Assembly: GCA_012728415.1 (NCBI GenBank)
Contig: JAAYFD010000057.1
Span: 62,001-126,000 of the forward strand
Length of the DNA stretch: 64,000 bases
Direction of reading: 5' to 3'
Source of the DNA: Gammaproteobacteria bacterium
GTDB taxonomy: Bacteria; Pseudomonadota; Gammaproteobacteria; Pseudomonadales; Pseudomonadaceae
Part shown: positions 43,080 through 52,790 of the stretch, one piece after another
Position numbering within the stretch: the stretch's first letter is position 1
Layout: each line of letters opens with the position of its first letter
The notes under the pieces: model-generated
What the model saw: the letters and a program-made list of their open reading frames with translations, nothing else
The model's database searches: none
What the model was told of the DNA's origin: nothing
Position numbers and translations under genes: made by a program

Positions 43080-44204
43080 ATGCTGGAAGAAGTTGAGTGG
43101 GGGGATTTTAAGCTAGGTGACTTGTTTGAGATAAAGAGTACATTAAGCTTTAATAAAGATAAGCTTACAGCCGGTAATGACTATGACTATGTGACTAGAA
43201 CCTCTCAAAATCAAGGTATATTACAGCCAACAGGCTTTGTGAATAAAGAAAACATCAACCCTGCTGGCATTTGGAGTTTGGGTCTTTTACAAATGGATTT
43301 CTTTTATCGACACAAGCCTTGGTACGCAGGTCAGTTTGTAAGAAAAGTTATACCTAAAATAGAGTTTAGTAAAAATTCTGCTCTATGGATGACCGCAACT
43401 CTAAACAATCAAAAAAATGCTCTACTATCTGTTTTAGTTAGAAATGTGGATGAAAAGTTTAAAAATATATTCGTTAGTTTGCCGACAAAAAACGGAAAAA
43501 TCGACTTCGACTTTATGGAACGCTTTATAGCAGAGCTGGAAGCGGAGCGCATCGCAGAGCTAGAGGCGTATTTGTCTGCGACAGGATTAAAAAATTATCA
43601 GCTAACGCCAGAAGAGCAGCAGGTTTTGGATAACTTTGAAAATCTTGAATGGGAAGAGTATAAGCTTGAAACACTATTTGAAAAGATAAAGACAAAAAAA
43701 CTACCTTTTAAAGCAAATGAATTACCAAGGCAGAAATTAGGAAAATATACACTTCCATGTCTTACGTCTAGCTTCAACAATCAGGGACTTAACTATTTCG
43801 TACCCAAAGATGGAGCAACTATTTTAAAGAATGTAATTTCGATTCCTTCAAATAGCGATATTTATCGAGCTTACTTTCAATCAAATGAGTTTACAGTTTT
43901 ATCAGATGCCTATGCACTTCGATGGATTTTCGATGATGTTGACCTATCACCAAACCAATATCTGTTTGCCGTTCAGAGTATTAATAAAGTAACAGATTTG
44001 CCAATATATTCTTACAAAAATAAATTAGGAGGGTGGAATGTTGTAAAGCACAAATACATTCAATTACCCGTTAAAAATGAACATCTTGACTACAAAACAA
44101 TGGAAGTGCTTATCTCAGCCTTAAAGAAGCTAGCGATAAAAGACGTGGTTCAATACGCTGACCAAAAAATAGCAGCACATGAACAAGTTATTAAGGCGAG
44201 TTAA
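43080..44204 (+). CDS. BcgI-like specificity subunit (two target-recognition domains)
   Basis: 374 residues with two half-repeats: VEWGDFKLGDLFEIKST at the start and LEWEEYKLETLFEKIKT near residue 190, each opening a target-recognition domain, with a helical spacer (FIAELEAERIAELEAYL) between them. This is the architecture of BcgI-type S subunits, where the two domains read the two halves of an interrupted site. It starts 17 nt after the RM gene; no strong ribosome binding site precedes the ATG and no alternative in-frame start is available, so translation may be coupled. Confidence 0.86.
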   Translation: MLEEVEWGDFKLGDLFEIKSTLSFNKDKLTAGNDYDYVTRTSQNQGILQPTGFVNKENINPAGIWSLGLLQMDFFYRHKPWYAGQFVRKVIPKIEFSKNSALWMTATLNNQKNALLSVLVRNVDEKFKNIFVSLPTKNGKIDFDFMERFIAELEAERIAELEAYLSATGLKNYQLTPEEQQVLDNFENLEWEEYKLETLFEKIKTKKLPFKANELPRQKLGKYTLPCLTSSFNNQGLNYFVPKDGATILKNVISIPSNSDIYRAYFQSNEFTVLSDAYALRWIFDDVDLSPNQYLFAVQSINKVTDLPIYSYKNKLGGWNVVKHKYIQLPVKNEHLDYKTMEVLISALKKLAIKDVVQYADQKIAAHEQVIKAS

Positions 44205-44207
44205 GCT

Positions 44208-45572
44208 ATGAATAGCTTGCTCAACCTAAAGGGCTTTAGTGTTCTCTCACAACAGGATAATGAAGGCCATTTAGAAATCACCGTAGAAAACCGACTCAAA
44301 CCACAGGCATGTCCTAATTGTGGCTATTCTCAACTCTACTCCCATGATAAAACAGAACAGGTTTTCTTTGATACTCCTATGCAAGGAAAGCCTGTCGTTC
44401 TAAAGATGATGCGTATGCGTTATAAGTGCCGATCGTGCGGTAAAACCTTTCGTGAACCATTACTTGGTATCGATGATAAGCGTTTAATGACCTCACGCTT
44501 GAAAGAACATATTCAAAAGAAAGCTATGCGTGAAACTTTTGCTGTTGTAGCGAGAGAAACAGGTTTAGATGAAAAGACAATCCGACACGTCTTTGATGAT
44601 TATGTGAGTGAAAAGGCACAGTCGATGCCTTTTGTAACACCGAGAATCCTTGGTATTGACGAATTAAAGCTGGTCGGTAGTTTTCGTTGTATCTTGACAA
44701 ATATTGAGCATAACACGGTGTTTGATATGCTCCCTTCCAGAAAAAAAGACAGTGTTAGGGAGTATCTCAAAAACCTTCCCGATAAAGACAATGTAGAACA
44801 GATCACAATGGATATGTGGCGGCCATACAAAGATGCGGTTAATGCAGAGCTACCAGGCCGAATCATAGTTATCGATAAGTTTCATACCGTAAGAATAGCT
44901 AATGAATCGCTTGAAGCCTCAAGAAAGGCGATTAGAGCCTCTTTGGAGCGTAAAGATAGACTCAAACTCAAGAATGAACGTTTCGTGCTTCTAAAGCGTC
45001 GTAATTCGTTATCCGATGAAGAAACTGAAAAACTTCAAAAATGGTCGGCATGGTATCCAGAATTAGGTTTGGCTTATGATGCTAAAGAGGCATTTTTCTG
45101 TTTATTTGACCAAGGGTTAGATTCCAAGACCGCAAAAGAAGCCCTTATTGATTGGCAGAGTGGTATTGACCCAAGCATAGAAAGACATTTTGAGCCATTG
45201 ACCAAAGCATTGAATAACTGGATGCCTGAAATATTGAACGGCTTTGATTACCCAATTACAAATGCTTATACTGAATCTATAAACCGATTAGCAAAGGATT
45301 TACAACGTATGGGCAGAGGATACAGTTTTGATGTGGTTAGAGCCAAAATGCTCTACAACGCAGAGGCAAATAAGCCAACAACCAGTACGATTCGCAAGAA
45401 GAAACGAAAACCTATTGAGGAAGAACCTGTCTTTTATTTAATGCAAGATAACCTTTCTGGTTCGGCTTCACAAAAACAGAAGTACAAAACAGAAATTATT
45501 GAAGAAAAACGCTATTACGGTGCTCACATTCCCACTCTTTGCGATTTACTTGAAAAAGGTGAATTTGACTAA
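44208..45572 (+). CDS. ISL3 family transposase
   Basis: 454-residue DDE transposase. An N-terminal zinc-binding region has CPNCGYSQLY and CRSCGKTFREPL pairs; a helix-turn-helix follows (FAVVARETGLDEKTIRHVFDDY); the catalytic core has LGIDELKLVG (first Asp), MDMWRPYKDAV and VIDKFHTVRIANESLEASRKA (second Asp), and a late glutamate in NAYTESINRLAKD. It begins 3 nt after the specificity gene, so it looks co-transcribed with the restriction operon. Full length. Confidence 0.93.
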   Translation: MNSLLNLKGFSVLSQQDNEGHLEITVENRLKPQACPNCGYSQLYSHDKTEQVFFDTPMQGKPVVLKMMRMRYKCRSCGKTFREPLLGIDDKRLMTSRLKEHIQKKAMRETFAVVARETGLDEKTIRHVFDDYVSEKAQSMPFVTPRILGIDELKLVGSFRCILTNIEHNTVFDMLPSRKKDSVREYLKNLPDKDNVEQITMDMWRPYKDAVNAELPGRIIVIDKFHTVRIANESLEASRKAIRASLERKDRLKLKNERFVLLKRRNSLSDEETEKLQKWSAWYPELGLAYDAKEAFFCLFDQGLDSKTAKEALIDWQSGIDPSIERHFEPLTKALNNWMPEILNGFDYPITNAYTESINRLAKDLQRMGRGYSFDVVRAKMLYNAEANKPTTSTIRKKKRKPIEEEPVFYLMQDNLSGSASQKQKYKTEIIEEKRYYGAHIPTLCDLLEKGEFD

Positions 45573-45587
45573 ATTCCCAATTTAGCT

Positions 45588-45602
45588 GGAATAGGCGTGG
45601 AA
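45588..45602 (+). repeat. Internal copy of the transposon end motif (R4)
   Basis: GGAATAGGCGTGGAA, one base shorter than the other copies, in direct orientation 15 nt after the transposase stop. Confidence 0.7.
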
Positions 45603-45617
45603 TTCATTTGATAGGTT

Positions 45618-45641
45618 TTCCACGCACTATTCCGCATACCC
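45618..45641 (-). repeat. Right terminal inverted repeat of the transposon
   Basis: Read on the minus strand it begins GGGTATGCGGAATAGTGCGT and continues GGAA, matching the left end at 22 of 24 positions and containing the fifth motif copy (45618-45633). Confidence 0.88.
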
Positions 45642-45700
45642 GTTTTTTATAAATAAATGCACCTGACGCACGTGCTGTGCGCTGAAATTCGGCAGGCAAT

Positions 45701-45728
45701 GCGTTCCCCGTGCCCACGGGGATTAACC
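45701..45728 (+). repeat. Solitary type I-E-like CRISPR repeat
   Basis: 28 nt beginning GCGTTCCCCGTGCCCACGGG and ending GATTAACC. The CCCCGTG/CACGGGG stem and the GTTCCCC...GGGGATnAACC frame match type I-E repeats. No second repeat, leader or cas gene is present in the window, so it is an orphan relic at most. Confidence 0.5.
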
Positions 45729-45745
45729 ACGAGCGCAACGGATAA

Positions 45746-45928
45746 CCAGCTGATGCTGATACCCGCAACCTTGTGGTGCAAGCCAGGCTGGATAATACGG
45801 ATGGCAAGTTGCGCCCGGGCATGTTTGGCCATGTCACACTGAGTCCCGGCACTTCGCAAAGCGGCATTGCAGTACCCGAAACAGCACTGCTGCTCACCAC
45901 GTACAGGACGCCTCGTATGGTTTTATAG
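45746..45928 (+). pseudogene. Fragment of an RND efflux periplasmic adaptor (MexA/HlyD type)
   Basis: An open frame of 60 codons preceded by a stop and without a start codon encodes PADADTRNLVVQARLDN, then GKLRPGMFGHVTLSPG and VPETALLLTTY, the beta-barrel segment conserved in RND membrane-fusion proteins. The rest of a roughly 370-residue adaptor and its pump gene are absent, and the frame ends shortly after this segment. This is a decayed remnant. Confidence 0.72.
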
Positions 45929-46041
45929 GCTGTATTAGTTGATTTGGATCCGTACTCTGCCAGGCAAAGCGGGGTATAAGAATCGACAGAATATTCAGAC
46001 GCAGGTAACGGCCTGCCTGGCTTCGGTTGAGGAGTACAAGC

Positions 46042-46449
46042 ATGAAGCAATTGATTGTTCCGGTTGAAGAGTTCACCACCCCTGACCCTGTCAGCATTGA
46101 AGAAACAATGCTGCTGGGCGATCTGCTTGAGCTGATGAACAGAGAAGGGTTCCGGCACTTGCCCGTGGTGCGCGAAGGTGAGCTGGTTGGCATTATTAGT
46201 GACCGGGATGTGCGATTGTTTGCCGGCATGCCTGCGGCAGACAGGGATGGGCTGACTGCCGCTGATATCATGACGGAGGACTTGCTGATGATTGATGCCA
46301 GCATGCCGCTGGATGAGGCAGCGCTGAAAATGTCGGCGAACAAGGTCAGCAGCCTGATTGTGCAGGAAGAGGGTGAGTTTATGGGGATCTTTACTGCAAC
46401 TGATGCACTCAATGCGCTGGTTGAAATACTGCGCGGGGTAGAGCAGTAA
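46042..46449 (+). CDS. CBS-domain protein
   Basis: 135 residues from MKQLIVPVEE with GAGGAG upstream; an ATG five codons earlier lacks a site. Two CBS motifs form one Bateman module: TPDPVSIEETMLLGDLLELM with HLPVVREGELVGIISDRDV, then DIMTEDLLMIDASMPLDEAA with SSLIVQEEGEFMGIFTATD. Such modules usually bind adenine nucleotides; no effector domain is attached, so it probably acts on a partner. It is core-like in composition, just right of the mobile region. Confidence 0.87.
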   Translation: MKQLIVPVEEFTTPDPVSIEETMLLGDLLELMNREGFRHLPVVREGELVGIISDRDVRLFAGMPAADRDGLTAADIMTEDLLMIDASMPLDEAALKMSANKVSSLIVQEEGEFMGIFTATDALNALVEILRGVEQ

Positions 46450-46754
46450 GGCATTGATAGTCCGGTGTTGCTGGGCATCGGGAGAGAGCGGCTCTGGTTT
46501 GGAGCGGCCTTGTCTGTAGATAGTGCCTGTTGCCCCCTGTTTGTCTTTATTTGTGCCTGCTCGCGGCCAAAGCTGTTCTTGCAGGTGAAACAGCGCAGCT
46601 TGTTGCAGGGAGCAGCGCTGCTTTTTGTTCGAGTCGCTCCAGTGGCGAATCAATTACGACAAAAACCGCCATGGATGGCGGCTAAAGCAGCTCCTGCAGG
46701 AGGAATTGCATTGTTTTTGTTTGCTCGTGAACAGGTCGCGACAGCGGGCGTGAT
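46450..46754. other. Intergenic region with REP-like remnants
   Basis: 305 bases between convergent genes. It contains degenerate REP words (GAGCGGCTCTGG near 46486, CAGTGGCGA near 46640, GCGGCTAAAGCAGCTCCTGC near 46678-46697) and a perfect small hairpin CCGCCAT-GG-ATGGCGG at 46666-46681. No gene is supported. Confidence 0.6.
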
Positions 46755-47165
46755 TTATTCCGGTTTGTTGCTGATGGCCACGCCTTGTTCAGCAAACACA
46801 TCTTGTGCCACCTTGAGGGCATTCAGCGCCCGGGGGAAGCCCACATAGGGAATCAGGTGCATGATGCAGCCGGCAATTTCATCCGGTGTCAGACCAACAT
46901 TCAGGCCAGTAACCACGTGCATGCCGATTTGTGGCGTGCCCTGGGCAACAAGGGCAGAAATGGTGGTTAGCACCTTCTGTTTGTTGTCCAGGCCGTCACG
47001 GGCATAGATGTCGCCAAAAGCAAACTCCACGACGATGCGGGTCAGGTCTGGGGCGATGTCCTTGAAACTGTCGCCGATTTCCATATGGCCGGTTGGGCTG
47101 TTCTCGTCAGGAATGGTCAGCTCTTTGAGCTTGTTCATGCCTTTCTGAAAGCGTTCGCTGGTCAT
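46755..47165 (-). CDS. Carboxymuconolactone decarboxylase (AhpD-like) family protein
   Basis: 136 residues, all-helical, with the family pattern VLTTISALVAQGTPQIGMHVVTGLNVGLTPDEIAGCIMHLIPYVGFPRALNAL. The AhpD CxxC pair is absent; the conserved histidine in GMHV and the C-terminal helices fit the gamma-carboxymuconolactone decarboxylase branch. No catabolic genes surround it, so a decarboxylase role in aromatic degradation is not implied. Leftward, single gene. Confidence 0.88.
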   Translation of the reverse strand: MTSERFQKGMNKLKELTIPDENSPTGHMEIGDSFKDIAPDLTRIVVEFAFGDIYARDGLDNKQKVLTTISALVAQGTPQIGMHVVTGLNVGLTPDEIAGCIMHLIPYVGFPRALNALKVAQDVFAEQGVAISNKPE

Positions 47166-47226
47166 TTTGTCTCCTTGTGTTTGCAGGTGTGCAGTTTTTT
47201 GCTGGTGGCGGGAGAGCTGTCAAATG

Positions 47227-47532
47227 TCAAAAGCGCTGTACGTTTGACAGCTTGGGGTTGGCGTTGGGGTTCTTGCGGTAAAGCAGCGCCATTTTGCCGA
47301 TGGTTTGCACCAGGGTGGCACTGCTTTGTTGGCACAGCTCGGTTAGAATGGCTGCCCGGTCATCGCGGTCGGTAAGACGCAGCTGAACTTTAATCAGTTC
47401 GTGATCATTCAGGGCGCGGTCCAGCTCGGCCATGACGCCTTCGCTCAGACCCTGCTCGGCGATGGTAACCACCGGCTTGAGGTGATGCCCGGTTGACTTG
47501 AATTGTTTCTTTTGCTCCTGGGTGAGCGACAT
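47227..47532 (-). CDS. yhbY: Ribosome assembly RNA-binding protein YhbY (CRM domain)
   Basis: 101 residues, a single CRM/YhbY domain associated with the pre-50S ribosome. LTQEQKKQFKSTGHHLKPVV and GLSEGVMAELDRALNDHELIKVQ are the conserved segments; the C-terminal RKNPNA tail is also typical. Divergent from rlmE, with the two starts about 66 bp apart, as in many gammaproteobacteria. Confidence 0.93.
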   Translation of the reverse strand: MSLTQEQKKQFKSTGHHLKPVVTIAEQGLSEGVMAELDRALNDHELIKVQLRLTDRDDRAAILTELCQQSSATLVQTIGKMALLYRKNPNANPKLSNVQRF

Positions 47533-47598
47533 GACGGATGACTCCCGTGTGCGTTAAAAGAGCGCATTCTACCCCAGAAGCTGCTTGTGAGGTATGTA

Positions 47599-48225
47599 GT
47601 GGCACGTTCAAAAAGTAGTGCAAACTGGATGAAGCGGCATGTGTCGGATCCCTATGTGCAAATGGCACAAAAGGATGGCTACCGTTCACGGGCCAGTTAC
47701 AAACTGCTGGAGATCCAGGAAAAGGACCGCATTATCACGCCCGGCATGACCGTGATTGATCTGGGCAGCGCGCCCGGTGGCTGGTCGCAGGTTGCCAGCC
47801 GTATTGTGGGTGACAAGGGGCGGTTGATTGCATCCGATATTCTGCCGATGGACGGCATGGCCGATGTGACCTTCATTCAGGGTGACTTTACCGAGCAAGA
47901 AGTGTTTGACGAAATCATGGCGGCGGTCAATGGCCAGCCGGTTGACCTTGTAATTTCCGATATGGCCCCCAATATCAGCGGAATCAGGGCGGCTGATCAG
48001 GCTGGCTCGATGTATTTGTGTGAACTGGCGCTGGATTTGGCGCTGCAGGTGCTCAAGCCGGGTGGTGATTTTCTGATCAAGGTGTTCCAGGGGGAGGGTT
48101 TCGATCAGTACCTGAAAGAAGTACGCAGTCACTTTGACAAGGTCATCATGCGCAAGCCGGACTCGTCCCGCAGCCGCTCGCGAGAGCAATATTTGCTGGC
48201 CCGCGGGCATCGTGGGCAGGCTTGA
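47599..48225 (+). CDS. rlmE: 23S rRNA 2'-O-ribose U2552 methyltransferase RlmE
   Basis: SAM-dependent methyltransferase acting on 23S rRNA in the 50S particle. 208 residues from GTG ([10 protein letters not shown]), with GAGG 6 nt upstream; an earlier GTG at 47587 overlaps that site. Motif I is [15 protein letters not shown], and the K-D-K-E tetrad is given by [19 protein letters not shown] and SREQYLLA. It precedes ftsH, the conserved rlmE-ftsH pair. Confidence 0.95.
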   Translation: MARSKSSANWMKRHVSDPYVQMAQKDGYRSRASYKLLEIQEKDRIITPGMTVIDLGSAPGGWSQVASRIVGDKGRLIASDILPMDGMADVTFIQGDFTEQEVFDEIMAAVNGQPVDLVISDMAPNISGIRAADQAGSMYLCELALDLALQVLKPGGDFLIKVFQGEGFDQYLKEVRSHFDKVIMRKPDSSRSRSREQYLLARGHRGQA

Positions 48226-48408
48226 CCAGCTTTGTTGGCACAAGCGTCGTAATAACGCGGAACCTGAAAGCTACTCCTTGGACTAATGCAGGGATTAAGA
48301 AGTATTTATGCGGTGTTACACTGTTTACATGCAAAAAGTGGCATGAATCGTGTACATTGGCATTTAAGTTGATATCTGTTGTGCTTAAGCAGCAAGGGTG
48401 ATTGTAAC

Positions 48409-50340
<1,932 letters not shown>

Positions 50341-50351
50341 CTCGGCACCGC

Positions 50352-50427
50352 CTGTAGGAGCCACTTTAGTGGCGACCGGGGTCGCAAAGTCTGGCACCGG
50401 TCGCGGCTAAAGCCGCTTGCACAGGCA
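50352..50427. repeat. REP/BIME-like inverted repeat pair
   Basis: CTGTAGGAGCCACTTTAGTG (from 50352) followed by GGCGACC faces TCGCGGCTAAAGCCGCTTGC (50401-50420) in the opposite orientation, about 30 nt apart, a BIME arrangement. Same word family as at 4.5 and 34.6 kb. Confidence 0.75.
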
Positions 50428-50479
50428 GAACCCTCTGCTTGCTGAGGTTACTTCTGCAGGCCAAAGGATTACCATGCAC

Positions 50480-50509
50480 AACGGCGACGGGGGTCGCCGT
50501 TTGTTTTTT
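50480..50509 (+). terminator. Intrinsic terminator of ftsH
   Basis: AACGGCGAC and GTCGCCGTT form a perfect 9-bp stem with a GGGG loop followed by TGTTTTTT, about 140 nt after the ftsH stop and before folP. Confidence 0.85.
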
Positions 50510-50533
50510 AACCATATGAACCGGACATAGTTC

Positions 50534-51382
50534 ATGTCAGCTATTCTTCAGTGCGGCAAGCATCAGCTTGATCTTTCCAGGCCCCATATCATGGGGATTC
50601 TCAATATCACCCCTGACTCTTTCTCTGATGGTGGCCAGTACAACACTCTGGATGCGGCGTTGCACCGTGCCGGGAACATGCTTGAGGCCGGAGCCAGCTT
50701 GCTGGATGTCGGGGGCGAGTCGACCAGGCCGGGGGCGAAAGCGGTCAGTCCGCAGCAAGAGCTGGATCGTGTGGCGCCGCTGGTGGAAGCGCTGGTAAAA
50801 AACTTCGACTGTATTGTCTCGGTAGATAGCTCTACACCGCAGGTCATGACCGAAAGCGCAGCGTTGGGTGCAGGTCTGCTTAACGATGTGCGTGCCCTGC
50901 AACGTGAAGGAGCTCTGGAGGCGGCTGCCCAAACCGGGTTGCCCGTGTGTCTAATGCATATGCGTGGTGAGCCGCAAACCATGCAAGATGCGCCACATTA
51001 TGACGATGTGGCGGCCGAGGTGGCGGCTTTTTTGCAGCAGCGGGTGGATGCCTGTGTTGTAGCTGGTATCAGCCGTGAGCGCATAGTGCTTGATCCGGGC
51101 TTTGGATTTGCCAAGACCTTGCAGCACAATCTTGAGCTTTTTTCTCGTTTGCCGGAGTTGCATGCATTAAATTTGCCACTGCTGGTGGGTGTGTCACGCA
51201 AGTCCATGGTCGGGAGTGTGCTGGACAAACCAGTGGACCAGCGCCTGTACGGTAGCCTGGCGCTGGCTGTAATGGCACTGGAGCGTGGCGGTAAAATCAT
51301 TCGTGTGCATGACGTGGCGCAGACCATGGATGCACTAAAGATGTTTGAAGCAGTACAAACAGGATGGCGGGAATATCAATGA
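50534..51382 (+). CDS. folP: Dihydropteroate synthase
   Basis: Condenses p-aminobenzoate with dihydropterin pyrophosphate in folate synthesis; target of sulfonamides. 282 residues with [50 protein letters not shown] and [10 protein letters not shown], covering all pterin and phosphate loops. Its stop overlaps the glmM start (ATGA). Confidence 0.95.
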   Translation: MSAILQCGKHQLDLSRPHIMGILNITPDSFSDGGQYNTLDAALHRAGNMLEAGASLLDVGGESTRPGAKAVSPQQELDRVAPLVEALVKNFDCIVSVDSSTPQVMTESAALGAGLLNDVRALQREGALEAAAQTGLPVCLMHMRGEPQTMQDAPHYDDVAAEVAAFLQQRVDACVVAGISRERIVLDPGFGFAKTLQHNLELFSRLPELHALNLPLLVGVSRKSMVGSVLDKPVDQRLYGSLALAVMALERGGKIIRVHDVAQTMDALKMFEAVQTGWREYQ

Positions 51383-52725
51383 GCAAGAAATATTTTGGCA
51401 CTGACGGGATTCGTGGCCATGTTGGACAGGCGCCCATTACACCGGACTTCATGCTCAAGCTCGGCTGGGCTGCTGGCATGGTTTTTCGCAAACAGGGCAG
51501 GTGCCGTATCCTGGTTGGCAAGGATACGCGCATTTCCGGCTACATGTTCGAATCGGCGTTGCAAGCCGGAATTTCTGCAGCAGGTGCTGATGTTGCCCTG
51601 CTGGGGCCGATGCCTACACCAGGCATTGCCTACTTGACTCGTACCTTTAAAGCGGAAGCCGGCATCGTCATTAGCGCATCACATAATCCGCACTATGACA
51701 ATGGCATCAAGTTTTTTTCCAGTACCGGGCAAAAACTGCCGGATGCCACCGAGCAAATGATTGAGGAGCTGATAGATGCTCCAATGCACGTAGTGGACTC
51801 CGAACAGCTTGGCAAGGCGTCGCGTATTGTAGATGCGGCCGGGCGCTATATTGAATTTTGTAAAAGCAGCGTACCAACCAGTACGGATTTTTCCGGCTTT
51901 AAAGTGGTCATAGATTGCGCCCATGGTGCCACCTATCGCATTGCGCCCAGTGTGTTTAGCGAGCTGGGGGTCGATGTGATTACCATTGGCAACCAGCCTG
52001 ACGGCATCAATATCAACGATGGCGTTGGCTCCACCAGCCTGGGTGCCCTGCAAAAAGCTGTGGTCAGCCACGGTGCTGACTTTGGCATAGCCTTTGATGG
52101 TGATGGTGACCGTGTGCAAATGGTTGACCATACAGGCGTTATACTCGACGGCGATGATTTGCTGTATATCATTGCTACCGATTTGCAGGAGCGTGAGCGC
52201 CTGCCGGAAGGTTCGGGGGTTGTGGGCACGCTGATGAGCAACTATGGCCTGGAGCTGGCGCTGAAAGAGCGCGGTATCCCCTTTGCCCGCGCCAATGTTG
52301 GCGACCGCTATGTGATGCAGCAAATGCAGGAGCGCAACTGGGTTATTGGCGGTGAGGGCTCCGGACATATTCTGTGCGCTCAGCACCATACTACGGGTGA
52401 TGGCATCATTGCTGCCCTGCAGGTGCTGCTGGCATTGCAGCGTCGGGGCAGTAGCATGGCCAAAGAGCGCCTGGCCTGGAAAAAACTACCGCAGCGGTTA
52501 ATCAATGTACGCTTGCCAGACACAAACACTGATCCGTTACAGCATCCGCACGTACAGCAGTTGAGTGATCAAATTACTGCCGAGCTGGACGGGCGTGGCC
52601 GGGTCTTGTTGCGCAAATCAGGTACAGAGCCGCTGGTGCGGGTTATGGTTGAAGGGCAGGATGAAGCCGAGGTGTTGCAGCATGCCCGTCGCCTTGCTGA
52701 TCAGGTAGAAAAGGTTTGTTCCTGA
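51379..52725 (+). CDS. glmM: Phosphoglucosamine mutase
   Basis: Converts glucosamine-6-phosphate to glucosamine-1-phosphate for UDP-GlcNAc. 448 residues from [13 protein letters not shown]; the catalytic phosphoserine is S101 in VISASHNPH, the metal loop is DGDGDR, the sugar loop GEGSGH and the phosphate site [12 protein letters not shown]. The start overlaps the folP stop by four bases; an ATG five codons earlier is less likely. Confidence 0.96.
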   Translation: MSKKYFGTDGIRGHVGQAPITPDFMLKLGWAAGMVFRKQGRCRILVGKDTRISGYMFESALQAGISAAGADVALLGPMPTPGIAYLTRTFKAEAGIVISASHNPHYDNGIKFFSSTGQKLPDATEQMIEELIDAPMHVVDSEQLGKASRIVDAAGRYIEFCKSSVPTSTDFSGFKVVIDCAHGATYRIAPSVFSELGVDVITIGNQPDGININDGVGSTSLGALQKAVVSHGADFGIAFDGDGDRVQMVDHTGVILDGDDLLYIIATDLQERERLPEGSGVVGTLMSNYGLELALKERGIPFARANVGDRYVMQQMQERNWVIGGEGSGHILCAQHHTTGDGIIAALQVLLALQRRGSSMAKERLAWKKLPQRLINVRLPDTNTDPLQHPHVQQLSDQITAELDGRGRVLLRKSGTEPLVRVMVEGQDEAEVLQHARRLADQVEKVCS

Positions 52726-52790
52726 ATTCGCTTGCAAGCAGGCGGATGCTTGAGTAATATCTGCACCCACTTTGAATCGCGGGAAATATT

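Larger units (their letters stand above)
40911..45641 (+). mobile_element. ISL3-family transposon carrying a BcgI-like restriction-modification system
   Basis: A 4.73-kb AT-rich element. The left end 40911-40934 and right end 45618-45641 are inverted repeats matching at 22 of 24 positions, beginning GGGTATGCGGAATA. Flanks are GTTTTTA (left, 40904-40910) and GTTTTTTA (right, 45642-45649), a near-perfect AT-rich 8-bp duplication as expected for ISL3. Inside, all on the plus strand with 3-17 nt gaps, are the fused nuclease-methyltransferase, specificity subunit and transposase genes. Composition differs sharply from the chromosome, indicating recent transfer. No gene is visibly broken, so the element may be active. 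Confidence 0.9.
45573..46041. other. Mosaic junction right of the transposase
   Basis: 469 bases made of the transposon right end, the second half of an interrupted host palindrome (AAATGCACCTGAC ending at 45667), a CRISPR-like repeat, a fragment of an efflux adaptor gene, and the upstream region of the CBS-domain gene. It looks like debris from several past rearrangements. Confidence 0.65.

Noticed and set aside
40891-45667. Placing the transposon ends at the GTCAGGTGC arms
   Set aside because: The flanks outside these arms share no duplication, whereas ends at 40911 and 45641 leave a near-perfect 8-bp AT-rich duplication and begin GGGTAT. The arms are better explained as a pre-existing palindrome.
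45668-45760. A CRISPR array right of the transposon
   Set aside because: Only one repeat-like unit exists; there is no second repeat at spacer distance, no leader and no cas gene, so only an orphan repeat is reported.
45604-46653. 349-codon leftward ORF across the transposon end, repeat debris and the CBS gene
   Set aside because: It crosses a mobile-element boundary and runs antisense to a clear CBS-domain gene; no domain recognised.
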